Shown here piece by piece: positions 56,530-64,000 of a stretch of DNA of 64,000 nt. Location: assembly GCA_001557505.1 (NCBI GenBank), contig LSAX01000006.1, positions 620,001 to 684,000 on the forward strand, written 5' to 3'. Source of the stretch: Reticulascus tulasneorum (lineage: Eukaryota; Ascomycota; Sordariomycetes; Glomerellales; Reticulascaceae). The first letter of the stretch is position 1. Each line of letters opens with the position of its first letter. The position numbers and the translations under genes are program-made. The notes under the pieces are model-generated. The model saw nothing but the letters and a program-made list of their open reading frames with translations, was not told where the DNA came from and searched no databases.

Positions 56530-58483
56530 CCGATACGAACCACTGGATGTCAACGTTCGAATTTGCGTGGGTTGCATCAGAGGGCTACCATTGGGGTTCT
56601 TATATAATCTGGATGGCTGTCGAAGGGCTACCATATCCTCCCTCCCTGCATATGACACGTCGGGTGACATTCAATCGACGGAGTGCCATGACATCGTATT
56701 TACCTCCTTGCTAAACAAGCAAACGATTGGCTCATATACTCACTACCTACCAGTTCGAGGACAGGTATCAATAATCTCAAGGTTGTTTGCCATATCCCGT
56801 GCACCCCCCGCGAATCGGATCAAGTAACAGGACCACTGATGCCCATGCGTTCGAAGCTCAGACCATATTATCTTTATGACGAATTATATTCGCTGCCTTC
56901 GTCAATCTTAGTGCGACACAAAGTCGCGACATGCAGGCACGACAGGCTCTTCAACCATGGGTATTCGTATTTGTACAAGATTTCGCGCATATGGAAGCTA
57001 AGTTTAGAGTGGCAGGCGTCCCGGGATGCGGGCGTGTGGGTGTGATCCGGATCGAAGAGTATCTCAAAAACAGCCAGACACATAAGATTGCAGTCAAAAG
57101 AATCCGAAGCTCCAATCACAAGGAAAGATTGCAGCTCACCTTCTTTTAAGGGAATCCAACCACTGGACTGGTATGACGTCTGTAGAAAAGCGACGCTGGT
57201 GCGTCTCGAGCAAGTTGTCCTGCCGGATTCGTATCCTGGGACGAGATCATAAGACCCTAGCCCAGCGTCGCTTCTCAAATACTACTCGCAGCAGGGGCTG
57301 TTGATAAGCCCGATCATGAATACCATATATCTGGATAGGGCTGGTTTGCTGTTGCGGATTCCGAGATCCTCCTGGCGGATATTTCGGCAGCAGCAGAACA
57401 ACAAGTCATATCAAGTAACTTTACTTAAATCAAACGTGTTATTTCTCGATTTTCCCCCGTTGAGTCCATTATTGGCCGAATATTCACTCAGTCAGGTGTG
57501 TCAGACCAGCCATGAATACGAGAATGACAGGGCCTCATCTCATTCACAGGTTAGACACCTAATATGGCTAGGACGTTGGTTGGGGCTGGCTTGCAGATCG
57601 ACCAATGGGTTCCCAGGTGGGGGCCAAGGGTTCGGCCACGGACATTTAGGAACCAAGGTGGGGCTTTGCCCTGTGCTAGTGGCCCTTGAGAAGCATCTAT
57701 CAAGTGACGCAATCGCATGGTCAAATGAGGCTGAATTTAGAAAGCGTGCCCAGCCCAAGAAGAGATCTCGTCAGGACTTGAGATATCAAGTTGCGGGTGA
57801 TTGTTATTGTTTTGCAGATGCTGTCCGATTTCGAATCCCAGAGAACATTCGTCTTTAGTGCAACATGATGCAATAAAGTGGGACAGAAATAACCCCGCCA
57901 TTTTTTTTTAGCTGGTCGTGTTTCCTTTATGTCGATCACCAAAATAATAGTAACGAATGTAATCTGCAGCATCGGCGACCTTCCTTAATTAGTTACTCCC
58001 ATCATGATTGCTGCAACATTCTAGCCCTCATCTGAGCATTGGTTTGCTGAATCATCTATAGCAGCGGAACTCCGCAACCCGGTGCATGGGCGGCGTCAAT
58101 GATATCTTTCCGGCCCTCGGGCGCCTTGCGATGTTCCGACTACATCCCCAACGCCAGATTCCTCGCAAATGGACGAATGACTGTCACCACAGGCATGTAC
58201 CAGATTTTCCCAATCGCATGCTGTATTGGGCTTGTCCAAATACTTGACTAGTATGACTATATACAGTTGAGGTAGAATAATACTCGCCGGAGATGGCTGG
58301 CTGTAGACGACTAATCGCTTGCGCCTAAATGCCTGCGCCCTCCCAGCTTGGCGAAAACTTGAGGAAAGCGAACATATATGCAAAATTTGGAACAGATGTC
58401 GACCATTCAGCCAGATAAAGAGTCCATATCTGATTTCCCTCGACACTCGACCACCCATGATCAAACATCAATGCCAGTAGACC
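56530..58483. other. long intergenic region
   Basis: 1.95 kb between subtilase and xylanase genes, both on the minus strand. The longest open frame (plus strand, from ATG at 57316 to 57858) has no recognisable motif and no splice context. I see no gene. Confidence 0.5.
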
Positions 58484-61766
<3,283 letters not shown>

Positions 61767-62818
61767 TCACGCCAAAGAATTTGATACTTCGGAACGTGAC
61801 ATGTCGTGATCATGGCCACCGTACTGTGGCACCGCTTCGTGATGCGTGACCGTCTTCTCCCGGTTCTTGTCAGATCCATCAGAGTCTTGACCAGGGTTCA
61901 CCTCGCGCCAACGTAACCACAAAAGAAGTTCGTAGAAGGCACAGGCCAGCAAAGACCCAAGTGCTGGCCCTACCCAGTAGATCCAGAAATATTCTGGGAA
62001 TGAACGCTTCACAACGGCCGGGCCAAGGGAGCGAGCAGGATTGAGTGAGCCACCAGTGTAGTAGACGCCTATTTGGTCCCCAATTAGTCAGCCAATTTAT
62101 GGAGAAATATGTATGCAGTGACGTACCAACAAGTTCAGCTAGAAAGAAAGCAATTCCTATGCCAACCGGTGCCAGAAACGTCGACCGATGCTTTTCAACA
62201 GCGAGCATGAGGATCACAAACACAAGCTCCGCAGTGAGGAACATCTCTATAAAGAGACCTTGGGCAGTGCTGGCCCCACCTCCAAGAGTTGTAGAAACAG
62301 TCATCGGACCTGGGAAGAGAGCAGAGACAACCCCGGCGGCTGCGATGCCACCAAGGAGTTGCGCGGGGAAGACCAGAATGCTTCGGATGGTGGGTAATCC
62401 GCCGCTCAACCAAAGAGCCAGGGTTACCTAGTCGCTGTCAGCTTGATCTTTAAATAGAAGAGAACATTGGTGTGCAGACCGCTGGGTTGAAAAGGCCACC
62501 GGTAATTCGATAAAATGCCCAAACGTTTGCTGTAAGCGAAACCCCGAACGCCAGAGCAATGAAGATGAGGCTGGCGGGATTTGGGTCTGAGCCCGAAGGC
62601 GCCAGGGGAGTATTGGCTATCTGTGTACCCGCAAAGGAAAAGAACAAAAACAAGAAGGTGCCCACGAACTCCCCTAGAATGGCGACAATACTGATACGTA
62701 TAGTCTCTGGGAGGTGGAGCATCGGAAGCGCTCCGCTCGTTGGTGCTGTTGGTGACCTTGGCGTCATAGGCCCGGACCTGGAGGCCGGCGAATGAAGATG
62801 GAAGATGCGATAACTCAT
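61767..62818 (-). CDS. aquaporin (MIP family)
   Basis: Three exons (62818-62480, 62427-62127, 62068-61767) join in frame to 313 residues with six transmembrane helices. Both pore loops are present: GGLFNPAV, split by intron 1 after the Ala, and [14 protein letters not shown] in exon 3. The N-terminus (about 35 residues) is Pro/Ser/Thr-rich, and the C-terminal tail of about 45 residues is charged and His-rich. The Arg after the second NPA and the short loops suggest a water-selective channel rather than an aquaglyceroporin. Plasma-membrane location is likely but not shown by sequence. Confidence 0.95.
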
Positions 62819-64000
62819 TTTGCAAGGACGTAAAGAGAATTTAGATGTGGTGTTTAGATGTGGTGAGTGGTTTTTGAGAAAGACAACAGCTAAGAATCTT
62901 CATGCCCATCTTTATCAACGATGTCCACGCCCGTTATGGTATGACGAATGAGTACCCGTGTTACACTACGACCTCAATTGGACACATCCAGTTCATATAT
63001 CAATTACCTCATGACTGGAATTACATCATGACTGCATGTAGCCATATCGCTAGGCCTTGTCACTGGCCTCGCATGGAGAACTAGACGTTGACCTACCGTG
63101 CCAAGTAGATTGTAAGCGGCGAGCTAAGGGCTGAGGGCCGCTTCCGCGCTGCTTTTCCTGCGGTAGTCGTTACACTAGCAAGATTGCTAGCCCGAACACT
63201 TGCATGGAGTAGCACAAATGCCAATCAGTTTGCAAAATGAGGGCTAAGCCACGGAAGTTGCCTTCGTCTGCTATGGTGACGAAGATGATTTTCCGTACTT
63301 CGAGGCCTGCGCCATTATTTGGCACTCAGTCAACTCCTCAATTTGCTAGGTCTCCCAATTCTTTGATCGACAGCCTAATTATTTGATGGGATTTCCCTAC
63401 ACGATACCCCGGTTCAGAGATTCCTGCTAGTGCTGGTCGCTCCGTAAGTACGTACTCATGGCCCCCAGGTCACCGCCGGGTGTGCTTTCGTTTATGTAGG
63501 TGTGAAAACAAGCAGTGCTACACTACCTCATGCTATTACCTATGAAGCAAACCTCCGATCTAGGCTTTGCGATTTGAAGGTTCTCTGAAGAGAAAAGAAC
63601 CAAGGATCGATAGAAGAACAATCCAATATTAATTGATCGCAAGATCGAGCTGTTTATATGACAAGTTGTGAGGCGTGACACGCGTGCTCATATCATTTGG
63701 ACGCGGTTGTTGGCGGCGGTTGAAGAATCACTGCTATACAAGATTAGCCCTAAACTGGATGCGCACCATTTTATCCAGCCCTGTTTTCGCCGCTTTAAAA
63801 GGTTAAACCAGTCTATCAAAAGGGATTTTGCCCAATTCTACCGCAACCTCATATTACCTATTTTGCCGGCGGCGTGGAGATGTCAGCTTGATAACCTTCG
63901 CCGTTATATAATGGCTCTCCCACCACTAGATCGATGCGAGATGGTAAGTTAAATCCCGCATCGTCATATATGAGCCATCAATTATGAGGTCTATTGTGAT
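62819..64000. other. intergenic to the window edge
   Basis: 1.18 kb. An open frame at 63668-63952 begins with GTG and has no ATG until near its end. It may be part of an exon whose start lies within a neighbouring, unseen gene. No motif is recognised. Confidence 0.4.

Noticed and set aside
57316..57858. 180-codon plus-strand open frame in the subtilase-xylanase spacer
   Set aside because: The composition is not protein-like, there is no recognisable motif, and there are no splice sites suggesting a larger gene.
63668..63952. 94-codon frame at the right edge
   Set aside because: Starts with GTG, no motif; too close to the window end to judge whether it is an exon.

Overview
The window reads as chromosomal DNA of a filamentous ascomycete (Pezizomycotina). 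Most genes are split by 50-70 nt introns with GT-AG ends and CTAAC/CTGAC-type branch sites. The gene content is typically fungal: Zn2Cys6 regulator, DHA1 and ABCC transporters, subtilase, M28 aminopeptidase, GH11 xylanase, DUF4246. A 7 kb AT-rich block carries the C-to-T decay of repeat-induced point mutation (RIP). The mix of secreted hydrolases, a small cysteine-rich secreted protein and phenolic-acid decarboxylation genes suits a plant-associated or plant-litter species. That lifestyle is inference, and I cannot name the genus. No rRNA, tRNA or CRISPR was seen.

Layout. 0-8.2 kb: a small secreted cysteine-rich protein, a short-chain dehydrogenase (SDR), and a 15-exon arginine-specific carbamoyl-phosphate synthase large chain on the minus strand. 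8.2-12 kb: gene-poor, with a decayed SDR/epimerase pseudogene. 12-23 kb: an ABCC transporter, a divergent PAD1/FDC1 pair (prenyl-FMN synthesis and aromatic acid decarboxylation) and a secreted tyrosinase. 23.3-24.8 kb: a NADPH-oxidase-like protein that keeps only the dehydrogenase half and has lost cofactor motifs. 26.1-33.2 kb: a RIP-destroyed Ty3/gypsy LTR retrotransposon with identical-length 226 bp LTRs and a perfect 5 bp target-site duplication (CTTAC). It carries an intron-containing reading frame antisense to pol. 33.5-38.5 kb: an amino acid permease, a secreted M28 aminopeptidase and a broken HET-domain fragment. 39.5-43.3 kb: a Mug190-type SMP/C2 lipid-transfer protein. 44.7-52.2 kb, all on the minus strand: DHA1 transporter, Zn2Cys6 regulator and DUF4246 protein. 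53-62.8 kb, all on the minus strand: secreted subtilase, GH11 xylanase and aquaporin, with long spacers.

How the genes may fit together. PAD1 makes the cofactor that FDC1 needs, and they share one bidirectional promoter. The ABCC pump and the tyrosinase beside them could extend this to handling of toxic phenolics. The regulator directly upstream of the DHA1 transporter on the same strand is a plausible local regulator-pump pair. The subtilase, aminopeptidase and xylanase are independent secreted nutrition enzymes.

Gene models were built by hand. Intron phases were checked for the listed multi-exon genes, and all joined exons stay in frame. Protein-family calls come from motif recognition, not from searches.
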